The translations under genes and the position numbers were made by a program. A DNA stretch of 63,880 nt from the NCBI GenBank assembly GCA_035555795.1, contig DATMGE010000030.1, positions 1 to 63,880 on the forward strand, written 5' to 3'. Shown in pieces: positions 53,455 to 62,404 of this stretch (positions are counted from its first letter, which is position 1; each line of letters starts with the position of its first letter). Source of the DNA: RCIO01 sp035555795. Its GTDB lineage: Bacteria; Pseudomonadota; Alphaproteobacteria; Rhizobiales; Rhizobiaceae. Under the pieces are notes generated by a model, which was not told the origin of the DNA, ran no database searches, and saw nothing but the letters and a program-made list of their open reading frames with translations.

Positions 53455-54750
53455 TCAATTCGACATCTGGTTTGGCAGGAACAGAACCAGTGTCGGCACC
53501 AGCACGATCAGCGTCAGTCGGATGATGTCGGCGATCACGAAGGGAATTATGCCGCGGAACATCGTCGTCAGCGGCACATTGCCCACCGCGGCCTTGATGA
53601 CGAACAGGTTCATGCCGATCGGCGGGCAGATCAGGCCGATCTCCACCACCATGACGATCACGATGCCGAACCAGATCGGATCGAAGCCGAGCCCGATCAC
53701 CAGCGGGAAAAAGACCGGAATGGTGAGCAGGATCATCGCCAGTTCGTCGAATACCGCGCCGAGCAAAATGTAGAAGATGATCAGGCCGAAGATGACGCCC
53801 AGCGGCGGCAGGCCGAGCGAATTGATCGCATTCACCACCGCCGAGGGCACGCCCGCGACATTGATGAAATTCGCGAAGATCAGCGCGCCGATCAGGATCG
53901 ACATCAGCATCGCCGTCGTGCGGATGGTCGCAGCCAGGATGGTGAACAGCGAGGGGATTGTCAGCGAGCGGCGCAGCAGCGCGATGATGAACGCGCCCGC
54001 GGCACCGATGCCCGCAGCCTCAGTCGCCGTAAAGACACCCAGATAGATGCCGCCCATGACGATGAGGAACAGGAGCAGGATCAGCCAGACCTGGCCGAAC
54101 GCCCTCAGTTTCTCATGCCGCGGCATCCGGTCGCCGGCCGGACCCGCTTCAGGATCGCGCCACACCGTCCAGGCCACGGCCGCCATGTAGAACATGATGC
54201 CGAGAATGCCCGGCACGACGCCGGCGATGAAAAGCTTGCCGATGCTGGTCTCGGTCATCGAGCCGTAGATGACCATGATGACCGATGGCGGGATCAGGAT
54301 ACCGAGCGTGCCGCCTGCCGCCACCGAGGCGGTCGAGAGCCGGTCGGCATATTTGTAGCGGCGCATGGAGGGCATGGCGATGGACGTCATCGTCGCCGCC
54401 GTGGCGAGGCTCGAGCCGGACACGGCCGCAAAGCCGCCGCAGGCGAGGATCGTCGCCATGGCGAGACCGCCCTTGTAATGCCCCACCGCCGCGTTGGACG
54501 CGGCATAGAGTTCGCGCGACAGGCCCGAATGGTTGATGAGATTGCCCATCAGCACGAAGAGCGGCAGCACCGAAAGGCTGTAGGAGCTCAGCGTGTCCCA
54601 GACGATCTGGGCGCTCATTGCCCCGGCGGGATTGAAGCCCACCATGACGGTGAAGCCGATGAAGCCGACGATGCCCATTGCGAAGGCGAGCGGCACTCCG
54701 GCAAAGAGCAGCCCGAAAAGCGCTCCGAAGCCGACAAGGGTAGCGGTCAT
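53455..54750 (-). CDS. TRAP transporter large permease (DctM)
   Basis: 431 residues with about 12 helices. Recognised by LLFAGVPLAFAMGIVG near the start, GGFAAVSGSSLATAATMTSI (about 112-131), LGILIPPSVIMVIYGS and the C-terminal EIGLICPPIGMNLFVIKA. Uses a Na+ or H+ gradient to import the organic acid handed over by the P subunit. Start overlaps the Q subunit stop by 4 nt. Confidence 0.94.
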   Translation of the reverse strand: MTATLVGFGALFGLLFAGVPLAFAMGIVGFIGFTVMVGFNPAGAMSAQIVWDTLSSYSLSVLPLFVLMGNLINHSGLSRELYAASNAAVGHYKGGLAMATILACGGFAAVSGSSLATAATMTSIAMPSMRRYKYADRLSTASVAAGGTLGILIPPSVIMVIYGSMTETSIGKLFIAGVVPGILGIMFYMAAVAWTVWRDPEAGPAGDRMPRHEKLRAFGQVWLILLLFLIVMGGIYLGVFTATEAAGIGAAGAFIIALLRRSLTIPSLFTILAATIRTTAMLMSILIGALIFANFINVAGVPSAVVNAINSLGLPPLGVIFGLIIFYILLGAVFDELAMILLTIPVFFPLVIGLGFDPIWFGIVIVMVVEIGLICPPIGMNLFVIKAAVGNVPLTTMFRGIIPFVIADIIRLTLIVLVPTLVLFLPNQMSN

Positions 54751-55292
54751 TTGCGGGACTGCCTTTGATAATATGCGATTTCGTAGACGACATTGACCAG
54801 CGCGAAGAGCGCAGCGAGCGCCAGCATGAACGTGCCCAGCCAGGCGACATAGCCGATCGGGAAGCGAACCGTGGAGGTGATCTCGCCATAGCTGATGAAA
54901 CGGGCCGACAGCGTCGACAGCCGCCATGCGAGGTAGCCGAGGCAACAGGCGATGGCGAGCATGATGATCACGTCGCGGACCAGCTTGACGCCGCCACGGA
55001 AGACATTCTCGACAAGGTCGACGGTGATATGCAGGCCGCGCAACGTCACCGACGGTATGCCGAAGAAGACCACGGTCGCCATGGCAAGCTGTGTGATCTC
55101 GAAGGCGAAGCCGAGCGGCGCGTTGAACAGATAGCGCCCCAGCACGTCGATGAATGTCATGGTCATCATGCCGAGCAGCACGATGCCTGCCGCGATGATG
55201 CAGATCTGGTCGGCAAGCCGCAACAGGGCGTTGCGTGGCTCGATTCCCTTGTCGCCGCCCTCTATGGGCGCCGTCTCGTCAATACCGGTCAT
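54747..55292 (-). CDS. TRAP transporter small permease (DctQ)
   Basis: 181 residues with four helices (ICIIAAGIVLLGMMTMTFID first) and the DctQ signature DVLGRYLFNAPLGFAFEITQ, then GIPSVTLRGLHITVDL. Start at MTGIDETAP; it lies 67 nt after the P-subunit stop with a very stable hairpin in between. Confidence 0.92.
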   Translation of the reverse strand: MTGIDETAPIEGGDKGIEPRNALLRLADQICIIAAGIVLLGMMTMTFIDVLGRYLFNAPLGFAFEITQLAMATVVFFGIPSVTLRGLHITVDLVENVFRGGVKLVRDVIIMLAIACCLGYLAWRLSTLSARFISYGEITSTVRFPIGYVAWLGTFMLALAALFALVNVVYEIAYYQRQSRK

Positions 55293-55322
55293 GTCCGGAA
55301 ATCCCGTCTCGGTCGATTTGCA

Positions 55323-55352
55323 GCCGGCCGACGCGGTCCCGCGTCGGCCGGC
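55323..55352 (-). promoter_or_regulatory. Perfect 14-bp hairpin between dctP and dctQ
   Basis: Arms GCCGGCCGACGCGG and CCGCGTCGGCCGGC are perfectly complementary with a 2-nt spacer. It has no T-tract and lies just after the binding-protein stop, inside the operon. Such hairpins often protect the upstream message or reduce read-through, making more P subunit than membrane subunits. Confidence 0.7.
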
Positions 55353-55359
55353 TATGGGG

Positions 55360-56406
55360 TCACTGCTTGTCGAGGGCAGCCGCTTCCTTGCGCACCAGCT
55401 CCAGCGCGGCCTTGCCGTCCACGCCGAGACCGTCTGCATCGGCAATCCATTTCTCATCGATGGCTGTGAGCTTTTCGCGCATCGAGGAGACGAAGGCCTC
55501 GTCGGCGACGATCATCTCGACGCCGTCCTTCTCGACCACCGCCTTCGCGGCCTCGTCGGCGGCGTCGAAGGACTGCCCGCCGAGCTTGGCAAGTTCCATG
55601 CCCGACACGCTCATGATCGCGTCCTGGTCTTCCTTCGACAGGCTGTCGAACTTTTCCTTGTTCATCACGGCGAACCAGACCGACGAATAGAAACCGCCGG
55701 GAATGAGCGTCGCATGCTTGATCACGCCGCCGAGATTGAAGCTCGGATAGGCTTCCAGTGGCAGAAGCGTGCCGTCAGCCACGCCGGTGGAAAGGATTTC
55801 GTAGACCTCGTTTGCCGGCACGGCCACGTTCACCCCGCCGAGCGCGGTGTTGATGTCCTGGATGACGCCGCCGCCGACGCGGAACTTCTTGCCGGCATAG
55901 TCGGCGAGGCTCTTCACCGGCCCCGCCTTGGCGGTCGTCAGGATGCGGCCCGCGCCATGCGCGTAGAGGCCGAGGAGCTGGACATCCTTGAACTCGTTCG
56001 CCTTGGCGAAATACTGCTCGTGGGCTTTCCACAGGGCCACCGACCGCGCCTCGCCGCTCTGCGCGACGAATGGCAGTTCGGCCGCCCCGACCAGCTTGAA
56101 CCGACCTGGCGTATAGCCCGTCACGCCGAAGGTGATATCGACGATGCCATCCACGGCAAGGTCGTACTGGCGCGGCGGCGCGCCGAGTGAGGCATCGGTC
56201 AGCTCGATCTTGATATTGCCCTTGCTGGCCTCCTGCACCTTTTCCGCCCATGGCTTCATCGTGCCGACGAGCTGACTATGCTGCGGGGGCAGCCAGTTGT
56301 TCATGCGCAGCACGGTCTCGGCGCTGGCGCCGGACACCGTCAGGCCGGTCGAGATCAGCAGCGCCGCACCCGCGACGGCACCCTTCATCCAGTCGAAATG
56401 GATCAT
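55360..56406 (-). CDS. TRAP transporter substrate-binding protein (DctP)
   Basis: 348 residues. Signal peptide to about ASA (residue 29), then ETVLRMNNWLPPQHSQ, IKIELTDASLGAPPRQYDLA (about 71-90), and the ligand-Arg region GKKFRVGGGVIQDINTALGG in the position where DctP proteins bind the substrate carboxylate. The ligand is therefore probably a carboxylic acid. GGGAGG precedes the ATG. First gene of the P-Q-M operon. Confidence 0.92.
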   Translation of the reverse strand: MIHFDWMKGAVAGAALLISTGLTVSGASAETVLRMNNWLPPQHSQLVGTMKPWAEKVQEASKGNIKIELTDASLGAPPRQYDLAVDGIVDITFGVTGYTPGRFKLVGAAELPFVAQSGEARSVALWKAHEQYFAKANEFKDVQLLGLYAHGAGRILTTAKAGPVKSLADYAGKKFRVGGGVIQDINTALGGVNVAVPANEVYEILSTGVADGTLLPLEAYPSFNLGGVIKHATLIPGGFYSSVWFAVMNKEKFDSLSKEDQDAIMSVSGMELAKLGGQSFDAADEAAKAVVEKDGVEMIVADEAFVSSMREKLTAIDEKWIADADGLGVDGKAALELVRKEAAALDKQ

Positions 56407-56560
56407 TGTTTCCTCCCTTTGTCGGCAGGGAGAGGCTTGCGCCTCCCGAGCCCGTGGTGATTTCACCGGGTGCAGGCGCGCGTCGTCGGCCTGCACCACC
56501 CCTTTGCCCTCAAGGTCGCCGCCCGCAGAACTTCTCCTCACCTGCGGGCGTCAACTGTAT

Positions 56561-56577
56561 GAGAATGTTATATTCTC
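56561..56577. promoter_or_regulatory. Inverted repeat upstream of the TRAP operon
   Basis: GAGAAT-GTTAT-ATTCTC, two perfect 6-nt arms around a 5-nt spacer, in the 232-nt region between the dehydrogenase stop and the dctP start. A local AT-rich patch in GC-rich DNA. Possible operator for the TRAP operon. Confidence 0.42.
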
Positions 56578-56638
56578 CGACGCTTCCCTTATGCTGTTCA
56601 GTTTACGCACCGAAAAGCAAGTCTTTGCTGGGCGTGCC

Positions 56639-57553
56639 TCAGCTCTTCTTGCCAGCCGCCACGTCCCGCCATGCCTGATAGGCGACCGTATGGTCCTTCT
56701 CGCCGCCCATCGTGGCGCGCGCCTTTTCCCACCAGGCATTGGTCTGCGCCACCAGCGGCAGGTCGGCATCGAGCGCCACGGCGAGATCGGCGGCGATCTT
56801 CACATCCTTCGCCAGCAAAGCGAGCCCGAAGCCGGACTTGAAAGCGCCGGTCAGCACCTCGTTCTTGATCGTGCTCTCGGTGGAGAAATTGCGCCCGGTG
56901 GAGACATTCATGATGTCCAGCGCCACGCTCGTGTCGAGGCCGAACTTCTCCGCCAGGATCAGCGCCTCGGAACCGGCCGCAAAGCCCGCTCCCGCCACAT
57001 AATTGTTGAGCGCCTTCATGGCATGACCGGAGCCGACGTCGCCGGTCTCGAAGATCTTCGTTCCCATCGCCTCCAGCACGGACTGCGCCCGCTCGCGCGC
57101 TGCCTTGTCGTCATTGCCGACCATCAGCGTCAGTGTGCCGTCGGTGGCGCGCGGCACCGCGCCAGACACCGGAGCGTCGATGAAGCTGATGCCCTTGGCT
57201 GACAGTGCCTTCGCCAGTTCCTTGGAGCCGACCGGCTCGGACGAGCTCATGTCGATGACGAGCGCGCCCTTGGCGAGATGGTTGGAAAGCGCATCCGCGC
57301 CGTCGAGCATCACCGCGCGCACGATCGCGCCTGTTGGCAGCATGGTCACGACCACCTCGCTCGCCGCACCCAGCTCAGCCAGCGAGGCTGCCGCCGTCGC
57401 GCCGATCTTCTCGGCATGCGCCCTGGTGCGCGCTGCATCGACGTCGAACACCGTCAGCGGAAAACCCGCCTTGGCCAGATTGGCCGACATCGGCGCGCCC
57501 ATATTGCCGAGCCCCACAAATCCCACGCGCGGCTTGCTGGCGGATGTTGTCAC
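56639..57553 (-). CDS. NAD(P)-dependent beta-hydroxyacid dehydrogenase (3-hydroxyisobutyrate dehydrogenase family)
   Basis: 304 residues. Rossmann motif VGFVGLGNMGAPMSANLAKA (about 10-29); the Asp at the end of the second strand (VFDVD) suggests NAD over NADP. Substrate motif DAPVSGAVPRATDGTL (about 126-141) and the catalytic Lys180 in GHAMKALNNY are intact. Relatives act on 3-hydroxyisobutyrate, tartronate semialdehyde or threonate-type acids. It is co-directional with dctPQM but separated by 232 nt with a possible operator, and divergent from the LysR regulator. Confidence 0.88.
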   Translation of the reverse strand: MTTSASKPRVGFVGLGNMGAPMSANLAKAGFPLTVFDVDAARTRAHAEKIGATAAASLAELGAASEVVVTMLPTGAIVRAVMLDGADALSNHLAKGALVIDMSSSEPVGSKELAKALSAKGISFIDAPVSGAVPRATDGTLTLMVGNDDKAARERAQSVLEAMGTKIFETGDVGSGHAMKALNNYVAGAGFAAGSEALILAEKFGLDTSVALDIMNVSTGRNFSTESTIKNEVLTGAFKSGFGLALLAKDVKIAADLAVALDADLPLVAQTNAWWEKARATMGGEKDHTVAYQAWRDVAAGKKS

Positions 57554-57735
57554 TTGGAAGTCCTCCCGTCACATTGAATTTGCCGGAGGGTCGCCGCGCC
57601 TTGCGCGCTGGAAAGGAGCGGGTCCGCATTGCGAGCGACACGCCGACTTGCCAACTTGTGCCCTCCCAGCACCGAAGCGGCCTTATCGTCGCGCGCCGGC
57701 TTGCATTCAACAATAAGATACAATTCATTCCTGAC

Positions 57736-58659
57736 ATGAAAATTTCCGATCTTCCCGGCATCGACTTCCGCTCGCTCCACGCGCTCAAGCTCGTCCACGA
57801 CCTGCGCTCCTTCTCGGAGGCGGCGGCGCGGCTGGGTCAGAACCAGTCGACCATCAGCTACACGATCGGGCGGCTGCGCGAAGCCTTCGACGATCCCCTC
57901 TTCGTGCGGCAAGGGCGCGGCATCGCGCCGACGCAGCGCTGCGTCGACATCGTGCTGGGCATCGAGCGGCTGTTCGACCAGTTGGCCGAGATCACCGAGC
58001 CGGTCGAATTCAATCCGGCCGAGGCCAATGTCTCGGTGACCATCTCCTGCAACCACTATGAGCGCGCCGTCATCATCCCCCGCGTCGTGCGGCGCATGCG
58101 CGCGGAAGCGCCGGGCATCCGGCTGAAGATCATCCAGGCGAAGATGCACGGCCAGCAGCAGCTTCGCCTCGGTGAATGCGACCTGCTCCTGTCGCCCGTC
58201 AGCGTCGAGGGCGACGGCCTGTTCCGCAGGGTGCTGATCGAGGATCACTATGTCTGCGTGATGGATCCCGCCAATCCGCTGGCCACGTCCGGCCTGACGC
58301 CGGAAGCCTATGCCGCCGCCAACCACGTCTTCGTCTCCTATGAAGGCAACTGGCGGCCGGCCTATATCGACATGTTCGATACGCGCGGCATCATTCCAAG
58401 CATGATCGTAGACCTGCCGACCACCGGCGAAGTCGGGCGACTCGTCTCGGGGACGGACCTCGTCGCCACAGTGACCCACATGCTCGCCAGAAGCTACGGG
58501 CAGGATCTCGCAATACGGCCCTGCCCCTTCGAGGGCAGCGTGCGGTGCTACCAGTACTGGACGACCCGCACCAACCGCTCGCGCGCCTATCGCTGGCTGC
58601 GCGACCTGATCGCCACGGAGGCGAGCGCGGCGGTCGAGGAAGCCCGCGCCACGGCGTAG
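57736..58659 (+). CDS. LysR-family transcriptional regulator
   Basis: 307 residues. N-terminal winged helix with DLRSFSEAAARLGQNQSTIS (about 24-43) and LREAFDDPLFVRQGRGIAPT, then a periplasmic-binding-like effector domain. The pattern is of the NahR/NodD-like subgroup. Divergent from the dehydrogenase gene and convergent with the isomerase-like gene (1 nt between the stops), it is the only regulator in the TRAP-linked region and probably controls it. Start at MKISDLPGIDFRSLHALKLV. Confidence 0.9.
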   Translation: MKISDLPGIDFRSLHALKLVHDLRSFSEAAARLGQNQSTISYTIGRLREAFDDPLFVRQGRGIAPTQRCVDIVLGIERLFDQLAEITEPVEFNPAEANVSVTISCNHYERAVIIPRVVRRMRAEAPGIRLKIIQAKMHGQQQLRLGECDLLLSPVSVEGDGLFRRVLIEDHYVCVMDPANPLATSGLTPEAYAAANHVFVSYEGNWRPAYIDMFDTRGIIPSMIVDLPTTGEVGRLVSGTDLVATVTHMLARSYGQDLAIRPCPFEGSVRCYQYWTTRTNRSRAYRWLRDLIATEASAAVEEARATA

Positions 58660-58660
58660 C

Positions 58661-59431
58661 CTATCCCTGCATCCAGCCCAGCGTGTCGGCCGTGCGTCGG
58701 CTCGGCCGGTATTCCGCGCCGACCCAGCCGGCATAGCCCGAAGCGTCGATCGCGGCGAAGAGAGCCGCATGGTCGATCTCGCCGGTGCCCGGCTCGTGGC
58801 GGCCCGGCACGTCGGCAAACTGGACATGCGCGATCTTCGGCAGCGCGGCGCGGAACCCGTCTAACAGACGACCCTCGGTCATCTGCCGGTGGTAGAAGTC
58901 GAATTGCAGGGCAAGGTTCGGCCGCGCCGCCTCGTCGAGGATCGCCAGCGCATCATCGGTCCGGTTGACCAGATAGCGCGGCACGTCATGCGCGTTGCAC
59001 GGCTCCATCATCACCGTCACGCCATCGGCGGCGAATGCATCCGCCGCGCGGCGCAGATTGTCGACAAGCGTCGCACGCGCCAGCGCCGGGTCCACGCCCG
59101 CCGGCAGGCAGCCGGCCAGCACGTTGACACGCTTTGCGCCGAGTTCGGCAGCATAGCGCCGCGCCTGCCCGATCGCATCGGTAAACGCCGCTTCCCGCCC
59201 CGGCACGCAGGCCAGCCCGTCGCCGCCGGCAGTCAGGTCGCCGGCCGGCAGGTTGAGCAGGACGACCTCCACGCCCGCCGCCTGCACTCGCCGCACGAGT
59301 TCGTCCACGGGCCAGGCATAGGGGAACTGGATATCGACGCCGCGAAAGCCGAGGTCAGCCGCCGCCTGAAAGCGGTCGGGAAACTCGTACTCCGCCAGCA
59401 TCATGCTGACATTGATGGAAAAGCGCGGCAC
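58661..59431 (-). CDS. Hydroxypyruvate isomerase/OtnI-like TIM-barrel protein
   Basis: 256 residues of the Hyi/OtnI group (xylose-isomerase-like barrel). Seen: FSINVSMMLAEYEFPDRFQA at the N-terminus, DIQFPYAW, VNVLAGCLPAG, and metal-ligand strands MMEPCNAHDVP (Glu), LQFDFYHRQM (Asp, His) and VGAEYRP (Glu). Likely an aldose-ketose type isomerase for a short hydroxy-oxo acid. The start is GTG directly after the SDR stop (TAG-GTG); GGAGGG lies at the right distance. Confidence 0.86.
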   Translation of the reverse strand: MPRFSINVSMMLAEYEFPDRFQAAADLGFRGVDIQFPYAWPVDELVRRVQAAGVEVVLLNLPAGDLTAGGDGLACVPGREAAFTDAIGQARRYAAELGAKRVNVLAGCLPAGVDPALARATLVDNLRRAADAFAADGVTVMMEPCNAHDVPRYLVNRTDDALAILDEAARPNLALQFDFYHRQMTEGRLLDGFRAALPKIAHVQFADVPGRHEPGTGEIDHAALFAAIDASGYAGWVGAEYRPSRRTADTLGWMQG

Positions 59432-60175
59432 CTACTCGAACCCTCCGTTTACGCCGATGAACTCGCCCGTGATCGACCGCGCCGCATCGCTGACCAGGAA
59501 CATGATGGTTGCCGCCACCTCCTCCGGCTCGATCATGCGCCGCGTCGCCTGGCGTCGCATGTAGAGCGCCTCCGCATCCTCGAAACTCATGCCGTTGAGA
59601 TCCGCATGTTCCTGCACCACGGAGATCATGCGCTCGCCGCGGATCGCGCCCGGCAAGATCGCATTGACGCGGATGCCCAATTCCCCCACCTCGCGCGCCA
59701 GCGAGGCGGTGAAGCCCAGCACCGCCCATTTCGACGCAGCATAGGGCGAGCGGTTCGGATAGCCGATCTTGGCCGCCACCGAGGCGAGATTGATGATGAC
59801 GCCCTGCTTTGCCGCGATCATGCCGGGCAGCACCGCGCGCGCGGCGACGAAGTGTCCGGTGATGTTGATGTCCATCGTCCGCTTCCATTCGGCGACAGGC
59901 ATCTCATGGACAGGAAGCGTCGGCCCCGCGACACCAGCGTTGTTCACCAGCACATCTACACGCGGGAACCGGGCGAAAAGCGCCTCGATCGCGTCGGAAT
60001 CGCCCATGTCGCAGGCATGGAACGCACAGCCGATCTCGCGTGCCGCTGCCTCACCGGCACGGAGGTCTATATCAGTGATCACCACCTTGCGTCCCGACTC
60101 TGCCAGCAATGCTGCAACGGCACGGCCGATACCGGACGCACCTGCGGTCACGACGGCGAAACCTTTATCAGGCAT
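59432..60175 (-). CDS. Short-chain dehydrogenase/reductase
   Basis: 247 residues, classical SDR. Cofactor motif TAGASGIG at 10-17, Asp after the second strand (ITDIDLRAG) suggesting NAD, VLVNNAGVAGP, and the catalytic Tyr-x3-Lys in SPYAASKWA with an upstream Ser (LASVAAK). Tail EFIGVNGGFE is standard. Shares an operon with the isomerase-like gene downstream; divergent from acetoacetyl-CoA synthetase. GGGAGGAA ribosome site. Confidence 0.9.
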   Translation of the reverse strand: MPDKGFAVVTAGASGIGRAVAALLAESGRKVVITDIDLRAGEAAAREIGCAFHACDMGDSDAIEALFARFPRVDVLVNNAGVAGPTLPVHEMPVAEWKRTMDINITGHFVAARAVLPGMIAAKQGVIINLASVAAKIGYPNRSPYAASKWAVLGFTASLAREVGELGIRVNAILPGAIRGERMISVVQEHADLNGMSFEDAEALYMRRQATRRMIEPEEVAATIMFLVSDAARSITGEFIGVNGGFE

Positions 60176-60233
60176 GTGAAATTCCTCCCTCGCGAGGCGT
60201 TGCGGCGTGGACCTCTCTCGACGCGATGAGTAT

Positions 60234-60247
60234 GACAAGGCCTTGTC
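60234..60247. promoter_or_regulatory. 14-nt perfect palindrome between SDR and acetoacetyl-CoA synthetase
   Basis: GACAAGGCCTTGTC, without a spacer, centred in the 114-nt divergent region. Possible operator shared by the two divergent units; 43 nt from the synthetase start. Confidence 0.42.
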
Positions 60248-60289
60248 TGGAGCAACCGCCGGCGCGGCGGAACGAGGTGGAGTACGGAA

Positions 60290-62326
60290 ATGGTCAAGGA
60301 AGGCGACCTTCTGTGGCAGGGCAATGCGGCATGGAACAGCACCGCGCAACCGGCCCTGTTCATGGACTGGTTGCGCAGGGAGCACGGCCGCGGTTTCGCC
60401 ACCTATGCCGATCTCCAGGCCTGGTCGACCGCCGACATTGACGGCTTTTGGGCGGCGATATGGGACTATTTCGAGATCATCTCCGACAATGGTTATGACG
60501 CCGTGCTCGGCCGCCGCGACATGCCCGGCGCCGAGTGGTTTCCCGGCAGCCGCGTCAACTATGCCGAGCACATATTGCGGCGCGAGACGGACGATCCCGA
60601 GCGCACCGTGATCCACCATCTGTCGGAGACGCGCCCGCTGGCCGCGATGAGCTGGGGCGAGCTCGGCGGCAAGGTGCGCATCCTGGCCACCCGCCTGCGC
60701 GAGATGGGCGTGGTGCCTGGCGACCGCATCGTCTCCTACATGCCCAACATCCCCGAGACGATCATCGCCTGCCTCGCCGTCACCGCGATCGGCGCGATCT
60801 GGTCGTCGGCCGCGCCCGAATTCGGCGTCAAGACCGTGGCCGACCGCTTCTCGCAGATTGCGCCGAAGGTGATCTTCGCCGCCGACGGCTACCGCTTCGC
60901 CGGCAAGGACTTTTCACGCGCCAAGGAGATCGGCGAAATCATCTCCGGCCTGCCTTCGCTGGAAACGGTCGTCTGGCTCGACTATCTCGGCGGCATCGCG
61001 CGGCCGGCATCGCCCGGCAAGACCTTCATAGACTGGGAAGATATCACCACCGGCGCAGCGGTCGCCCCGCAGAACTTCCGCTATGAGCGCGTCGCCCACG
61101 ACCACCCGCTGTGGATCCTGTTTTCCTCCGGCACGACGGGCCTGCCCAAGGCCATCGTCCACAGCCATGTCGGCGTCATCGTCGAACACTACAAGTCGGC
61201 CGCCTTCCACCTCAATCTCGGCCCCTCCTCCTGCATGTTCTTCTATTCCACCACCGGCTGGGTGATGTGGAACACGCTGGCATGGGGCCCGCTGATGGGC
61301 GGCAAGGTCGTGCTCTACGACGGCAGCCCGACCCATCCCGACCCGGACCTGTTGTGGAAACTGGCCGCCGATACCGGCGCCACCTCCTTCGGCTCCAGCC
61401 CCACTTTCGTGGAGAACATGCGCAAGCTGGGCATCAGGCCGGGGGAGAAATACGACCTGTCGGCGCTGGAAAACATCTTCCTCGCCGGCTCGCCCGCGAC
61501 GCCCGAAACCTATGCCTGGTGCTACGATGCGGTGAAAAAGGACATGTGGGTCACCTCGCAGTCCGGCGGCACCGAATTCGCCAGCGGCATCGTCGGCGGG
61601 TCGCCGCTGCTGCCCGTCTATGCCGGCGAGATCCAGTCGCCTTGCCTGGGCGTGGATGTGCGGGTCTTCGACGACGAGGGCAAGGAACTACATGACGAGG
61701 TCGGCGAGATGGTCATCGTCCAGCCCATGCCCTCCATGCCGATCTTCATGTGGGGCGACAAGGATTTCGCAAAATATCGCGAAGCCTATTTCGACACCTT
61801 CCCGGGCATCTGGCGCCATGGCGACTTCATGAAGATCAATCCGCGCGGCGGATGCTTCGTCTATGGCCGCTCCGATTCCACCCTCAACCGCTTCGGCGTG
61901 CGCATCGGCTCGGCCGAGATCTACCGCACGCTCGAAAACGTCCCGGAGGTGGAGGACAGCCTGATCGTTTGCATCGAGGAGCCGGGCGGCGGCTTCTACA
62001 TGCCGCTCTTCGTCAGCCTGAAGGAGGGCATCGCCTTTGACGACGCGCTGCTGGCGCAGATCCGCAACCGCCTGCGCACGGAGCGCAGCCCGCGCCACGT
62101 GCCCGACGAAATCCACGCCGTGCCGCAGATCCCCTACACGCTGACCGGCAAGAAGATGGAGGTGCCGGTGCGCAAGCTTTTGATGGGCTGGCCGGTGGAG
62201 AAGGCCTACAGCCCCGACGCCATGCGCGCGCCTGTCGCTATGGACTGGTTCCTGGACTTCGCCGGCAAGCGCCGCACCGCCGCCGAGCGCGACGGGCTCT
62301 ATGCCAGCCTGAAGCAGGGAGCGTAG
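60290..62326 (+). CDS. Acetoacetyl-CoA synthetase (acetoacetate--CoA ligase)
   Basis: 678 residues, adenylate-forming enzyme. N-terminal acetyl-CoA-synthetase-like region with WFPGSRVNYAEHILRR, P-loop FSSGTTGLPKAIVHSH (about 281-296), STTGWVMWNTL, QSGGTEFASGIVGG, YGRSDSTLNRFGVRIGSAEI with the nucleotide Asp and Arg, and the acylating Lys in LTGKKMEVPVRK. Length and motifs match AacS rather than Acs. Makes acetoacetyl-CoA from acetoacetate, linking this cluster or PHB/ketone metabolism to central carbon. GAGGTGGAG ribosome site. Confidence 0.93.
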   Translation: MVKEGDLLWQGNAAWNSTAQPALFMDWLRREHGRGFATYADLQAWSTADIDGFWAAIWDYFEIISDNGYDAVLGRRDMPGAEWFPGSRVNYAEHILRRETDDPERTVIHHLSETRPLAAMSWGELGGKVRILATRLREMGVVPGDRIVSYMPNIPETIIACLAVTAIGAIWSSAAPEFGVKTVADRFSQIAPKVIFAADGYRFAGKDFSRAKEIGEIISGLPSLETVVWLDYLGGIARPASPGKTFIDWEDITTGAAVAPQNFRYERVAHDHPLWILFSSGTTGLPKAIVHSHVGVIVEHYKSAAFHLNLGPSSCMFFYSTTGWVMWNTLAWGPLMGGKVVLYDGSPTHPDPDLLWKLAADTGATSFGSSPTFVENMRKLGIRPGEKYDLSALENIFLAGSPATPETYAWCYDAVKKDMWVTSQSGGTEFASGIVGGSPLLPVYAGEIQSPCLGVDVRVFDDEGKELHDEVGEMVIVQPMPSMPIFMWGDKDFAKYREAYFDTFPGIWRHGDFMKINPRGGCFVYGRSDSTLNRFGVRIGSAEIYRTLENVPEVEDSLIVCIEEPGGGFYMPLFVSLKEGIAFDDALLAQIRNRLRTERSPRHVPDEIHAVPQIPYTLTGKKMEVPVRKLLMGWPVEKAYSPDAMRAPVAMDWFLDFAGKRRTAAERDGLYASLKQGA

Positions 62327-62355
62327 GCGCCAGCTTACCGGGTACCAGGACGAAA

Positions 62356-62381
62356 GGCCGGATTCGAATCCGATTCCGGCC
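62356..62381. terminator. Hairpin between convergent genes
   Basis: GGCCGGAATCGGATTCGAAT-type stem: arms GGCCGGATTCG and CGATTCCGGCC around AATC, pairing almost fully. It lies between the synthetase and amidohydrolase stops. There is no T-tract. Confidence 0.55.
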
Positions 62382-62404
62382 ACTTAGCCGCCGCGCCTGA
62401 ATCC

